DNA of 37,962 bases from Actinomycetes bacterium (GCA_021827485.1 JAKAVM010000027.1:1-37962), one strand, 5' to 3'; counted from the first letter of the stretch, positions 24,584-32,859 are shown. The notes: generated from the letters alone by a model not told the origin. A program made the numbers and translations.

Positions 24584-25330
24584 ATGAAAGATAATGAAAG
24601 TTATAGTAAGGGCATGAACAATATTTTGATTAATCCAAAAAACGCAGCAAAGCAGGATGAAGCTCCGTGCGAGCAACTTAGCGCCGTGAGCAGGGAAATT
24701 GTCAACGGGGTAAGCAGCCAAAGTGCGCATGAGACTTATGCATTTATTGGCGATATCACGGTGAAGCCATGGCTCGATGGATACGTCGACAACAATGGCC
24801 ATGATCCCAGATCTCAATATGTGGAGAGGTATTGGCTCGGGATTTTAGGGCCTGCCTCGATCTGGTTCCTTAGACGGTGTGCTTGGTATTTCGATGGCTC
24901 GCCGGACGGTTTCGTTCTCAGCCCGGTTGAGTGGGCATCCTGGCTAGGGGTGGGTAGATCTGTCGGGAGGAATTCCGCTCTGGCAAGGGTAATTCGACGG
25001 TGCATAGATTTTGGTATGGCTCGATCAGCCGGAATATCGAAGTCAAAGTCGATTCCGCCATTGATCCATGTAAGGCGCATGATGCCCTGGTTGACACGCA
25101 ATCAAGTCAACCGTCTCAGCCCAGACTTGAGCCAAATGTACAAATTAGAATTTGAAACTCCATCTTTGCCCGCGCCTCTTGAAGTAATGAGAAGCCAGTC
25201 GCGCAAGTTAGCAGTTGAGATTGTTAGATTTACTACAGATAAGAGGGATATTGAGCACCAATTGATGAATCATGGATTCCATCCATCTATTGCGTGTGAA
25301 ACTGCTAAATGGGTCCTGAGTTCAAGCTAG
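24584..25330 (+). CDS. Conserved-looking actinobacterial protein of unknown function
   Basis: A 248-residue soluble protein, no recognised domain. After a poorly structured N-terminus, the core reads VERYWLGILGPASIWFLRRCAWYFDGSPDGF, then ARVIRRCIDFGMARS, PPLIHVRRMMPWLTRNQVNRLSPDL, and a helical C-terminus. The Arg-rich helices with WLGVG resemble a winged-helix-like or nucleic-acid contact surface, but that is a guess. The start is uncertain: ATG 24584 is first; ATG 24614 has AAGGGC just upstream. Its TAG stop shares a CTAG with the stop of the convergent gene. Confidence 0.6.
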   Translation: MKDNESYSKGMNNILINPKNAAKQDEAPCEQLSAVSREIVNGVSSQSAHETYAFIGDITVKPWLDGYVDNNGHDPRSQYVERYWLGILGPASIWFLRRCAWYFDGSPDGFVLSPVEWASWLGVGRSVGRNSALARVIRRCIDFGMARSAGISKSKSIPPLIHVRRMMPWLTRNQVNRLSPDLSQMYKLEFETPSLPAPLEVMRSQSRKLAVEIVRFTTDKRDIEHQLMNHGFHPSIACETAKWVLSSS

Positions 25331-27147
25331 GTAAGCATTTCCTCTCGATCAGCGCTGGGCTGGTCGGAGTTATAACTTAATAATTCTTTGCTCCCAAGAG
25401 AGTCAGCCATATCGTCGTGCGAGCTTCGATAGCCATGTTTGAAATGATGGCTTCGTCTTGGTAGAGACGATAACAATCTTGGTGCAGCGAATACAGCTAA
25501 AGCAGTAAAGATAATCAAAGAAAGCACAATTAGAGTCCAGTTTGAAGTCCCACTTCTATCCTGGCCCTGGGCAATAAGTAGCCTGGCTAAGGCCTCATAA
25601 TGTTTAGCATACGGATCGCGTGGGGATATGGAAGATATCGTTTCAAACTTCGGAAGAGCATCACTAAAGTGATGAGCGAACCAGTCGTTGAATGCGCTTT
25701 GATATAGTGTTTTGGTTGGACTTGAAGGTTGATTGTGTAAGGCTTCATCTACGAAGCTTCTAACTTCAGTCGCTGAAATCGCGATGGACGTTCCGGCGAG
25801 GTTTGAGGTGAACTGCCCTAATCCGGGATTGGTAACCATAGCGATTGGTTGAAAAGTATGATTTACGATCATGGACCCGACAGAGCCCGAATTCAGGGGA
25901 GAGCCAATAAGCAAGGTTTGGGTGGATTGGGTGCTCTTGCGAACCAAGGTCGCGCCGATTCCACTTACCTGAATATGCTCTGACGGCGAAGCATAGCTTG
26001 CAAAGTCGCTGTTGCTATTGTATCCGACCTCGGCAATTTTGACAGCCGCGGCCCTCCCTTTATTTCCGACCTCGGCAATTTTGACAGCCGCGGCCCTCCC
26101 TTTGTTTGTTGGCGGTGTAGTCGTGCTTACTCCAGTTCCAAGCGAGGCTGGAAGGCTGGCTAGGTCAATACTGTCTAAGTTAGTTAGTCCATTTGCCTTT
26201 AGAAGAAGCAAGCTTGAGCCGATATTCTTATTCGAGACATTGAGAGAACGGGCAACGATTTTAGCAACGAGTCCCTTGCGGCCATCTTCGATACCGAAAA
26301 CGGCGTTATCTAGTTGGACGGTAGTTTGAGAGGTAATATGTCCTATACGGATGTACTGTGCATTATACTTTGAAGCAGCGTCGGAAAGAAGAGCAATCTG
26401 AGATGGGTTGAGAGTCCCTGAGGTACTTGCATCCAACTCCTTGGAGTCGAGCTTTGCTAAATTTGCGATACCTTCAAAATCAAAGGCGTTCTGTACAATT
26501 ACAGAAGATGGTTTCACAATCTGAGCTGGCACTACAATGTAACCGTTGGGTGAGACTATCCATCCAGAGCCAACTTCTAGCGCCTGGACTAAAGTAGTTT
26601 GTATATCACTAGTTGGCTTGAGGTATTCAAGTGGCGACTTGTCTATTGCATTGACAAGAGCATTCTGTATTGAGCTTTGATTATTTGGAATTGATCCGTT
26701 TGCGACTTGTTGAGCCAGTGCGTCTTCAAGACTTGATACAGCGTTCTGGTCTAGGCTTGGTGCAGGAACTGACAAACGGCTCGTAAAGATAGTTTCAACC
26801 AGAGCCATCGAAGGAGCGAGTCGAGTCGTAGCCTGATTTACAAAAGTAAATCGTTCCAAGTGATATATTGCGCTAGATTTATTCTTGGGTGTTGAGTTGG
26901 AAACCCTTGAATTCAATTTAGAGTGAACTAATTTGCGGTGATCTACTTTCTTGGGTTCCGAGTTGGAAACCTTTGAACTTGATTTAGTGGCGGCTACTTT
27001 GGGGTGATTTGTTGTTTCGGTTAGTGCTTGGGCCGCGCTAGTGCTTACGATTAGCAAAATAGAAAAAATTGCAATCGTTATTAGGGTAAATATGTTGACC
27101 CGATTTCGGAGCAACTTGAATTCGGAAAATTGTTCTTTCCAGTTCAT
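25327..27147 (-). CDS. Membrane-anchored protease-like protein without catalytic residues
   Basis: A 606-residue extracytoplasmic protein. A signal anchor lies at about residues 18-40 and a second membrane helix at about 535-558 (NWTLIVLSLIIFTALAVFAAP), followed by a cytoplasmic tail of about 45 residues. Near residue 190, VGSGWIVSPNGYIVVPAQIV matches the opening of HtrA/S1C trypsin-like proteases, but the position of the catalytic His (normally NAHVV) is VPAQIV. The later SGSVGSMIVNHTFQPIAMV aligns with the GNSGGPLV region but lacks the serine context. A TPR-like helical pair (YQSAFNDWFAHHFSDALPKFETI) precedes the last helix. I infer a pseudoprotease that binds rather than cuts. A 14-residue direct repeat lies at about 347-374. 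Confidence 0.7.
   Translation of the reverse strand: MNWKEQFSEFKLLRNRVNIFTLITIAIFSILLIVSTSAAQALTETTNHPKVAATKSSSKVSNSEPKKVDHRKLVHSKLNSRVSNSTPKNKSSAIYHLERFTFVNQATTRLAPSMALVETIFTSRLSVPAPSLDQNAVSSLEDALAQQVANGSIPNNQSSIQNALVNAIDKSPLEYLKPTSDIQTTLVQALEVGSGWIVSPNGYIVVPAQIVKPSSVIVQNAFDFEGIANLAKLDSKELDASTSGTLNPSQIALLSDAASKYNAQYIRIGHITSQTTVQLDNAVFGIEDGRKGLVAKIVARSLNVSNKNIGSSLLLLKANGLTNLDSIDLASLPASLGTGVSTTTPPTNKGRAAAVKIAEVGNKGRAAAVKIAEVGYNSNSDFASYASPSEHIQVSGIGATLVRKSTQSTQTLLIGSPLNSGSVGSMIVNHTFQPIAMVTNPGLGQFTSNLAGTSIAISATEVRSFVDEALHNQPSSPTKTLYQSAFNDWFAHHFSDALPKFETISSISPRDPYAKHYEALARLLIAQGQDRSGTSNWTLIVLSLIIFTALAVFAAPRLLSSLPRRSHHFKHGYRSSHDDMADSLGSKELLSYNSDQPSADREEMLT
26024..26107 (-). repeat. 42-bp tandem duplication in the pseudoprotease gene
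   Basis: Two copies (26024-26065 and 26066-26107) differ at a single base near the end and encode NKGRAAAVKIAEVG twice. The near identity points to a recent in-frame duplication. Confidence 0.95.
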
Positions 27148-27346
27148 AAAATTTTGATTCGGTCAGGCCCAAAAATCTCAAGCCAACTTCGAGGGGGTCG
27201 GCAAGGATCGACATATAGTTTCCAGGGCGGTTAGCGGAACTACTAGCGACATTTTACTGTTTTCATGACATTTACCCAAAATGAGCGCCAGAGTAACCAC
27301 TTGAAGTGGCCATATATAGTTTAGAAGGAAGATAGAGTATCAGTTG

Positions 27347-27367
27347 TATACTTGACCGCATGGTCAA
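27347..27367 (+). promoter_or_regulatory. Leaderless -10 box and operator covering the start codon
   Basis: TATACT (27347-27352) lies seven bases before the ATG at 27360, placing the transcription start at or next to the A of the start codon; no ribosome site precedes this ATG. The perfect inverted repeat TTGACC-GCAT-GGTCAA (27352-27367) covers the end of the -10 box, the start point and the ATG. The form is that of TetR-family operators often found at fatty-acid or acyl-CoA genes of Actinobacteria. No TetR gene lies in the window. Confidence 0.65.
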
Positions 27368-28613
27368 TTATGATTATCACATGGGTGAAAGTGATCTGGC
27401 GGAGCTGGAATCAAAAGTAACTTCTTGGCTTGAGGAAAACCTTCCCTCCGGCTGGATGCAAGCCATAGACAAAGGCGATAAAGCAAAGCTATATGAACTA
27501 CGGCTCTCTCAAAACTATGAAGAGTGGTGCGAGAAGTTGGGTAAGGCTGGATGGGCGACTCCAACTTGGCCAGTTGAATATAGCGGTGCTGGCCTCGACC
27601 AAATTCAGGCTAAGCGAGTTGGCGAAGTATTAAGCCGATACAAGGTCCCTAGGTCATTCAACATTATTGGAATCGGAATGGCGGGTCCAACGATTCTTCA
27701 GTGGGGTAGTCATGAGTTAAAGGCACGATATCTGCCACCGCTAGCTCAGCACAAAGAGATTTGGTGTCAGCTTTTTTCAGAACCGGGCTCTGGGTCTGAC
27801 GTGGCAAGCCTTTCGACCAGCGCAGTGCGAGATGGGGATGAATGGGTTGTAAATGGGCAAAAAGTATGGACTACTCTGGCTCATATCTCCGCGTTTGGTT
27901 TACTCTTGGCGAGAACCGACCCGAACCTACCTAAGCATGCAGGACTCTCTTACTTCATCGTCGACATGAATGCCTCTGGGGTTTTGGTGCGGCCTCTAAA
28001 ACAGATGACCAGTGACAAGATCGTCAACGAGGTATTCTTTAGCGAGGTCAGAATTGCCGACTCTCACCGATTGGGCGATGTCGGGCAAGGTTGGCAAGTT
28101 GCAACAACCACATTAATGAATGAGCGTTCTGCTCTATCTGGGGCAGGAAGCGAGAGTGGTGCAAATGTAGGCGGTGGCCCTTATGAGGCCATCATAGCAA
28201 GCGCCCGTCAAAATGGTGCATGGGATAACTCGGCCTTACGAGATAGATTGATGCAAGCTCTGATCGACGGAAGGGTTATCAAGATGACCAATCTCAGAGC
28301 TGCACAGAATCGCAAGAGTGGGAAGCCCCCAGGGCCGGAAGGTTCTATCACCAAACTTTTTCAGGCCGAGTACAATCAACGACTCCAGAGTCTTGCGGTA
28401 GATGTTATGGGAATGAACGCCAGTGCTTGGTCCGAGGAAGATGAGCCAGCTAGTGCTACAGCTCGTGGTTTCCTGCGTTCACGAGCTAACACAATCGAAG
28501 GAGGAACCTCGGAGATAATGCGAAATATTCTTGGAGAACGAGTTCTTGGTTTGCCTCGGGAGCCTCAGGTGGATAAAGACCTTGCTTGGAATCAAATTCG
28601 TAGGTCCTCCTAG
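27360..28613 (+). CDS. Acyl-CoA dehydrogenase (first of two)
   Basis: A 417-residue FAD enzyme that introduces an alpha-beta double bond into an acyl-CoA thioester. QLFSEPGSGSDVASL and WVVNGQKVWTTLAH are the FAD/substrate-binding motifs of the middle domain, and TIEGGTSEIMRNILGERVLGLP the C-terminal one. At the position of the MCAD catalytic Glu (YEGT) this enzyme has Gly (GGT), as in long-chain and isovaleryl types, where the base sits on another helix. First gene of a three-gene cluster with an alkyl-DHAP-synthase-like protein and a second acyl-CoA dehydrogenase. The start is leaderless. Substrate unknown. Confidence 0.92.
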   Translation: MVNYDYHMGESDLAELESKVTSWLEENLPSGWMQAIDKGDKAKLYELRLSQNYEEWCEKLGKAGWATPTWPVEYSGAGLDQIQAKRVGEVLSRYKVPRSFNIIGIGMAGPTILQWGSHELKARYLPPLAQHKEIWCQLFSEPGSGSDVASLSTSAVRDGDEWVVNGQKVWTTLAHISAFGLLLARTDPNLPKHAGLSYFIVDMNASGVLVRPLKQMTSDKIVNEVFFSEVRIADSHRLGDVGQGWQVATTTLMNERSALSGAGSESGANVGGGPYEAIIASARQNGAWDNSALRDRLMQALIDGRVIKMTNLRAAQNRKSGKPPGPEGSITKLFQAEYNQRLQSLAVDVMGMNASAWSEEDEPASATARGFLRSRANTIEGGTSEIMRNILGERVLGLPREPQVDKDLAWNQIRRSS

Positions 28614-28635
28614 GACCACTTAATTTATCAATATC

Positions 28636-30267
28636 GTGGCACAAGGTTTACGCTCATTTTGGGGATGGGGACTAGAAGATAAATTCATGGATAGGGTGGG
28701 TAGAGAGAATCTAGCTAATGTTTTTGCGAGTCTGTTTGGGTCGGCCTCAACCAACTCTCGACCTCTCGATGTCCGCGACGCTCCTAAGGTGAAAGATATA
28801 GAGATAGCAGATCCAAGGTTGATTCCTGCAAAGTCTTTGAAGGAGTTTATTTCGAGAAGTCCACACGAAAGATTGAGTCACAGTAGGGGCAAGAGTTTTA
28901 TTGATGTTGTCAGGTCTTTTCACGGTGAATTTAGCGACGTTCCTGACTTGGTTGCCTTTCCAAGAACTGAGCCGGAATTGATGTCAATAATAGATTGGTG
29001 CTACTCAAGCAACGTTGCAATAGTCACCTACGGGGGAGGATCAAGCGTTGTAGGGGGAGTGAATTGTCCAAGCATAGAAAATTATCAGGCGGTTTTGTCT
29101 CTAGATACGACTTGTCTTGACAAAGTGTTGGAGGTTGATTCCGTATCTAGATCCGCACTGATCCAAGCAGGCGTGTTGGGTCCGGCGCTCGAAAGCCAAC
29201 TAAAGCAATTCAATCTCACAATGCGCCATTACCCTCAATCATTTGAGTTTTCGACCCTTGGTGGATGGATAGCGACTAAGTCAGGGGGCCACTATGCAAC
29301 TAATCAAACACGAATTGATGACTTTACCCAATCCCTGAGGGTCGTTACACCCGCAGGTATTGTTGAAACTTCAAGATTTCCAAGTTCAGGGGCAGGACCC
29401 GACCAGAATGGTTTCTTCTTGGGTTCAGAAGGGATATACGGAATCATCACTCAGGCTTGGATGCGATTACAAGATCGTCCGCAGTTCAAAGATACTGTTG
29501 GTGTCAAATTTTCTAATTTTGGTTCTGCGGTTGATGCCTGCAGAATCATCTCCCAATCAGGACTATATCCAACTAACTGTAGGCTTTTGGATGCAGTTGA
29601 ATCGTTTCAGTCGGCTGGAGTAACAAATGGCAACTCATTACTTATAGTTGGTTTTGAATCGGCGCACTGTCCGGTTGATAACGATATGAAGGCAGCCCTT
29701 GAGATCTGTAGCGACCATGGGGGAATCTATGAAAGAGATTCCAACAAAGATGATTCTAAAAAAGCTAACGATTCCCTAACTGAATCTGACTCTTGGAAGA
29801 GTACCTTTACTAGGGCACCTTACCTAAGGGACGCAATAATTAGCATAGGACACATTGCAGAAACTTTTGAGACTTCAGTTACTTGGGATAAATTTTCAGA
29901 GTTCCATTCTCAGATCATGCAAAGGGTCCGAAGTGCTTTAGATGAAACCTGTGGAACGGGTGTTGTAAGTTGCAGGTTTACTCACCTATATCCCGATGGG
30001 CCAGCACCTTACTACACGGTTGTGGCTCCATCTTCCCATGAAGATCAAATTCATCATTGGAGCCACATAAAAGACGTTGTGAGTAGTGCTATTATTGAGT
30101 TGGGTGGGACGATTACCCATCATCACGCGGTGGGTAAAGATCACGTGAAGTGGTATCACCAAGAGATTCCGAAAATGCTACTAGATTCAATCGAACGTCT
30201 AAAAGAGCTTTATGATCCGAAGTCCCTACTAAATCCTGGCGTACTTTTGGGAAGCGAGGGCCACTAG
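28636..30267 (+). CDS. FAD-binding oxidoreductase, alkyl-DHAP-synthase-like
   Basis: A 543-residue flavoprotein of the vanillyl-alcohol-oxidase fold. PCMH-type FAD domain: TYGGGSSVVGGVN, STLGGWIATKSGG and GSEGIYGIIT. C-terminal cap: SCRFTHLYPDGPAPYYT, the HHH motif at residues 495-497 (THHHAVGKDH), and DPKSLLNPG. The HHH motif and the RFTH.YPDGPAPY stretch are characteristic of alkyldihydroxyacetonephosphate synthases, which swap an acyl for an alkyl chain on DHAP in ether-lipid synthesis. Whether the substrate is the same here is not shown; bacterial homologues are mostly annotated only as FAD-linked oxidases. The GTG start lies 22 bases after the dehydrogenase, so the genes are probably co-transcribed. 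Confidence 0.85.
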   Translation: MAQGLRSFWGWGLEDKFMDRVGRENLANVFASLFGSASTNSRPLDVRDAPKVKDIEIADPRLIPAKSLKEFISRSPHERLSHSRGKSFIDVVRSFHGEFSDVPDLVAFPRTEPELMSIIDWCYSSNVAIVTYGGGSSVVGGVNCPSIENYQAVLSLDTTCLDKVLEVDSVSRSALIQAGVLGPALESQLKQFNLTMRHYPQSFEFSTLGGWIATKSGGHYATNQTRIDDFTQSLRVVTPAGIVETSRFPSSGAGPDQNGFFLGSEGIYGIITQAWMRLQDRPQFKDTVGVKFSNFGSAVDACRIISQSGLYPTNCRLLDAVESFQSAGVTNGNSLLIVGFESAHCPVDNDMKAALEICSDHGGIYERDSNKDDSKKANDSLTESDSWKSTFTRAPYLRDAIISIGHIAETFETSVTWDKFSEFHSQIMQRVRSALDETCGTGVVSCRFTHLYPDGPAPYYTVVAPSSHEDQIHHWSHIKDVVSSAIIELGGTITHHHAVGKDHVKWYHQEIPKMLLDSIERLKELYDPKSLLNPGVLLGSEGH

Positions 30268-30316
30268 GAGCGGACAATGCAATGGACGTAAAGCAAGCGT
30301 TGCGCGGAGGGGAAAA

Positions 30317-30397
30317 ATGATAGCAAGACAACTAGCGGGAGGGGAAAAGACAATGAAAGAAAACCAAGGGGGAAGTATAAATGAAATGGAAAATTGA
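30317..30397 (+). CDS. 26-codon leader ORF overlapping the second dehydrogenase
   Basis: GCGGAGGGGAAAA precedes an ATG at 30317 whose frame ends inside the next gene (TGA 30395-30397). The 113-base gap holds three similar purine-rich ribosome-like sites: GCGGAGGGGAAAA, GCGGGAGGGGAAAAG and AAGGGGGAAG. The peptide begins MIARQLAGGEKTMKEN and is not recognisable. It may couple or tune translation of the downstream gene, or be a chance product of the duplicated purine-rich sequence. Confidence 0.3.
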   Translation: MIARQLAGGEKTMKENQGGSINEMEN

Positions 30398-31628
30398 AGA
30401 TACGCCTGAGAAGCTGAGCTTCCGCAAGGAGTTTCGGGAGTGGTTGTCGCAAAACCTAAAACCAGGATGGCTTGAATCTATCGACGAAGGAGATGATGCC
30501 AAGTTTGCTCAGGTATCACAAGGGTTTGACTTCTTTGGATGGATGACCGTAATTGGGAAAAGTGGATATGGGGCCCCAATGTGGCCCAAGGAGTATGGTG
30601 GGTTATCCGGGGAGCAATGGATGGTCCAATTGGTCAGGGAAGAGTTGGAACGCTACCGTCTCCCTCTTTTTGGAATTAACCTATTGGGTGTGGGACTTGC
30701 TGGTCCTACAATTATCGCTCATGGGTCTGAGCAGCACAAGAAACAATATCTTGCCAAGATACTATCAGGAGAAGAGATATGGTGTCAGCTGTTTTCTGAA
30801 CCTGGGTCAGGCTCAGACCTTTCATCTTTGTCGACTCGCGCTATCAAGGATGGCGATGAGTGGATCGTAAATGGCCAGAAGGTCTGGACGACGATTGCCC
30901 AATTTGCCAAGTACGGGATGCTTTTAGCTAGAACTGATCCGGAACTACCAAAGCACGATGGTCTAACCTACTTTATCCTCGACATGAAGTCTCCGGGTGT
31001 GGAAGTACGGCCATTAAAGCAAATGTCTGGAGGAGCCGAGTTCAACGAAGTTTATTTCACTGATGTACGGATTCCAGACGAGAATAGGGTTGGCGAGATA
31101 AACCAGGGTTGGGAGTGCGCACGCACTACCTTGATGAATGAGCGCATGACTCTTTCGGGAATTTCACTGGATATTTCTTCGATAACAGGTGGTTCAAAGA
31201 AAGACCCGTGGTCTAGCTTCATTGGATCGATCCGAGATACTGAAGACTTAGTGGCTAGGCAGAAGATAGCTCAGTTCTACATTGAACAAGAGTGTAAAGA
31301 GATAACAACTTTTCGTGCTAATTCGGCGCGAGCCAGGGGAGAACAACCCGGTGCAGAAGGTGGTGTGAACAAGGTTTTCAATGCTGAATTCAATCAGCGC
31401 AAGACAAACTTTCTGATAAATTCAGCTGGAATGAATGGAGTTGCATGGCTTCCTGGCGACAAGCAGGCCGAGAGTCGATCTCATGGTTTTCTCCGAGCGC
31501 GAGCAGCAACAATAGAAGGTGGAACCTCAGAAGTGCTAAGAAACCAAATGGCGGAGAGGATTCTTGGACTGCCTCGCGACATTGAAGTTGACAGAGGAGT
31601 TCCTTGGAAGGAAATTCGCCGCAATTAG
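30381..31628 (+). CDS. Acyl-CoA dehydrogenase (second of two)
   Basis: A 415-residue paralogue of the enzyme encoded 3 kb upstream, with the same blocks: QLFSEPGSGSDLSSL, WIVNGQKVWTTIAQ, TLMNERMTLSG and TIEGGTSEVLRNQMAERILGLP. As in its partner, the GGT context replaces YEGT. Conservation along the whole length suggests both are active, but two neighbouring dehydrogenases can also assemble as a heteromer, as some actinobacterial steroid enzymes do. ATG start with AAGGGGGAAG ending about six bases before it. The leader contains a short overlapping ORF and repeated ribosome-like sites. Confidence 0.92.
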   Translation: MKWKIEDTPEKLSFRKEFREWLSQNLKPGWLESIDEGDDAKFAQVSQGFDFFGWMTVIGKSGYGAPMWPKEYGGLSGEQWMVQLVREELERYRLPLFGINLLGVGLAGPTIIAHGSEQHKKQYLAKILSGEEIWCQLFSEPGSGSDLSSLSTRAIKDGDEWIVNGQKVWTTIAQFAKYGMLLARTDPELPKHDGLTYFILDMKSPGVEVRPLKQMSGGAEFNEVYFTDVRIPDENRVGEINQGWECARTTLMNERMTLSGISLDISSITGGSKKDPWSSFIGSIRDTEDLVARQKIAQFYIEQECKEITTFRANSARARGEQPGAEGGVNKVFNAEFNQRKTNFLINSAGMNGVAWLPGDKQAESRSHGFLRARAATIEGGTSEVLRNQMAERILGLPRDIEVDRGVPWKEIRRN

Positions 31629-31661
31629 TTCTTAGCCAGTTTTCAATGTAGAAACTAGTTA

Positions 31662-31692
31662 TGCCAAGTATGTAAATTCCGTCTGCTTGGCA
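31662..31692. other. Inverted repeat upstream of the secreted protein gene
   Basis: TGCCAAG (31662-31668) and CTTGGCA (31686-31692) can pair across a 17-base loop, 34 bases after the second dehydrogenase. No U-tract follows, so it is a weak terminator candidate. The right arm, with its left neighbours TCTG, recurs in the hairpin on the other side of the secreted-protein gene. Confidence 0.4.
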
Positions 31693-31885
31693 ACATCTCC
31701 TATCGCCCTCGAATCGTTTTAGCAGCTTAGCGAGTTATATCCAAATAGTTGCTGCGCGACCGTAAGGTTCGGCCACACGAGCGTTAATTATTTATTACAA
31801 CAATTATCAAGCGTTTCGTTGAGCGGTCATATACCGATTACAAGAAATCAAAATAAGGACCTACAAAAAAGGAGATGTCAGTTTC

Positions 31886-32827
31886 ATGGGCACAACGAGG
31901 ATAAATAGCATAAAGAAAGTTGGACTGGGCTTTGGCGCTGGAGCAGGCAGCGCCGCGCTAATGTTCATTTTACTCAGTGGGAGCACTCTTGGATACAGCC
32001 TGGCATCTGTATGCGCGGGACCAAGTGGTGGGTCGAGCCCCGCCGTAGCAGCTAGCGGGGGAGGCTCTGGAGGAACGGGTCTTGGAGGAACTTCTGCAAG
32101 TGGTGGAGCTTCCGGGAGCGGGGGAAGCTCTGGAGGAGGCTCACTGCCAGCAACACCTACTTCAGGAGGATCAGGTAGTTCAGGCGGTAGCTCAGGTGGA
32201 GGTGGAACATCGGGTCTGCAGTGTCAATCGTTCCCACCGTTGCCGATACCGCTGCCTAGTTCAGGTTCAGGTTCGTCAAGCCTATCGGCTTCGGGCGCGG
32301 GTGGCAGCATTTCCTTAGTACTAAGTACAGTGAACGGACTTACAATTTGCTACAAAGTTCCAAGCGCACCTTCCGGACTTCCAAGTTTGCCGTCCGGCGG
32401 ACTCCCAAGCGCACCTTCCGGACTTCCAAGTTTGCCGTCCGGCGGACTCCCAAGCGCACCTTCCGGACTTCCAAGTTTGCCGTCCGGCGGACTTCCAAGC
32501 TCTCCTCTTTCAGGCACTGTCCCAAGCTTACCCATCCCGACAGCTCCAACTTCCCTACCTAGCTCTCCAGGTACTACCGGAGGAGCTTCGGGTTCGGGTA
32601 GCGTAAGCGGTAGCGCAAGCGGAGGCGGTTCAAGCGGCGGAGGTGGCTCAACCTTGCTACCGTCAAGCCAGTGCCAGCAAACCCCACCTCCGCCGGCCCT
32701 CCCACTACCTTTACCTGGTTCAGGTTCGTCAAGCATAAGTGCTTCAGGTGGAGGGGGCAGTATCTCTCTAAGCGCCAATAGCGCTACTGGGGGTGCCGTT
32801 TGTTATCAAGCCCCAAGTAGTTTGTAG
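31886..32827 (+). CDS. Secreted Gly/Ser/Pro-rich protein with two copies of a Cys-containing module
   Basis: A 313-residue exported low-complexity protein. Basic N-terminus, then a hydrophobic core and a likely cleavage site after GYSLA (about residue 41). The mature chain alternates Gly/Ser linkers with two related modules of about 50 residues. Module 1 begins CQSFPPLPIPLP, continues GSGSSSLSASGAGGSISL and ends CYKVPS. Module 2 begins CQQTPPPPALPLPLP, continues GSGSSSISASGGGGSISL and ends CYQAPS. Each has two cysteines that could form a disulfide. Between them sits a 3-copy repeat of SAPSGLPSLPSGGLP. ATG start behind AAAAAAGGAGATG. I know no family. A surface, matrix or filament role is inference from export and composition. 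Confidence 0.75.
   Translation: MGTTRINSIKKVGLGFGAGAGSAALMFILLSGSTLGYSLASVCAGPSGGSSPAVAASGGGSGGTGLGGTSASGGASGSGGSSGGGSLPATPTSGGSGSSGGSSGGGGTSGLQCQSFPPLPIPLPSSGSGSSSLSASGAGGSISLVLSTVNGLTICYKVPSAPSGLPSLPSGGLPSAPSGLPSLPSGGLPSAPSGLPSLPSGGLPSSPLSGTVPSLPIPTAPTSLPSSPGTTGGASGSGSVSGSASGGGSSGGGGSTLLPSSQCQQTPPPPALPLPLPGSGSSSISASGGGGSISLSANSATGGAVCYQAPSSL
32360..32494 (+). repeat. 45-bp minisatellite, three copies
   Basis: Units at 32360-32404, 32405-32449 and 32450-32494 are nearly identical and encode the 15-residue repeat SAPSGLPSLPSGGLP in the secreted protein. The frame is kept and all six frames stay open, which explains spurious overlapping ORFs here. Confidence 0.95.
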
Positions 32828-32859
32828 TTTCGGCGAGAAGACTAGTTTTATGAATGATG

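Noticed and set aside
32340-32778. Overlapping ORFs on both strands in the secreted-protein gene
   Set aside because: They are shadows of the 45-base repeat and the Gly/Ser-rich coding sequence.
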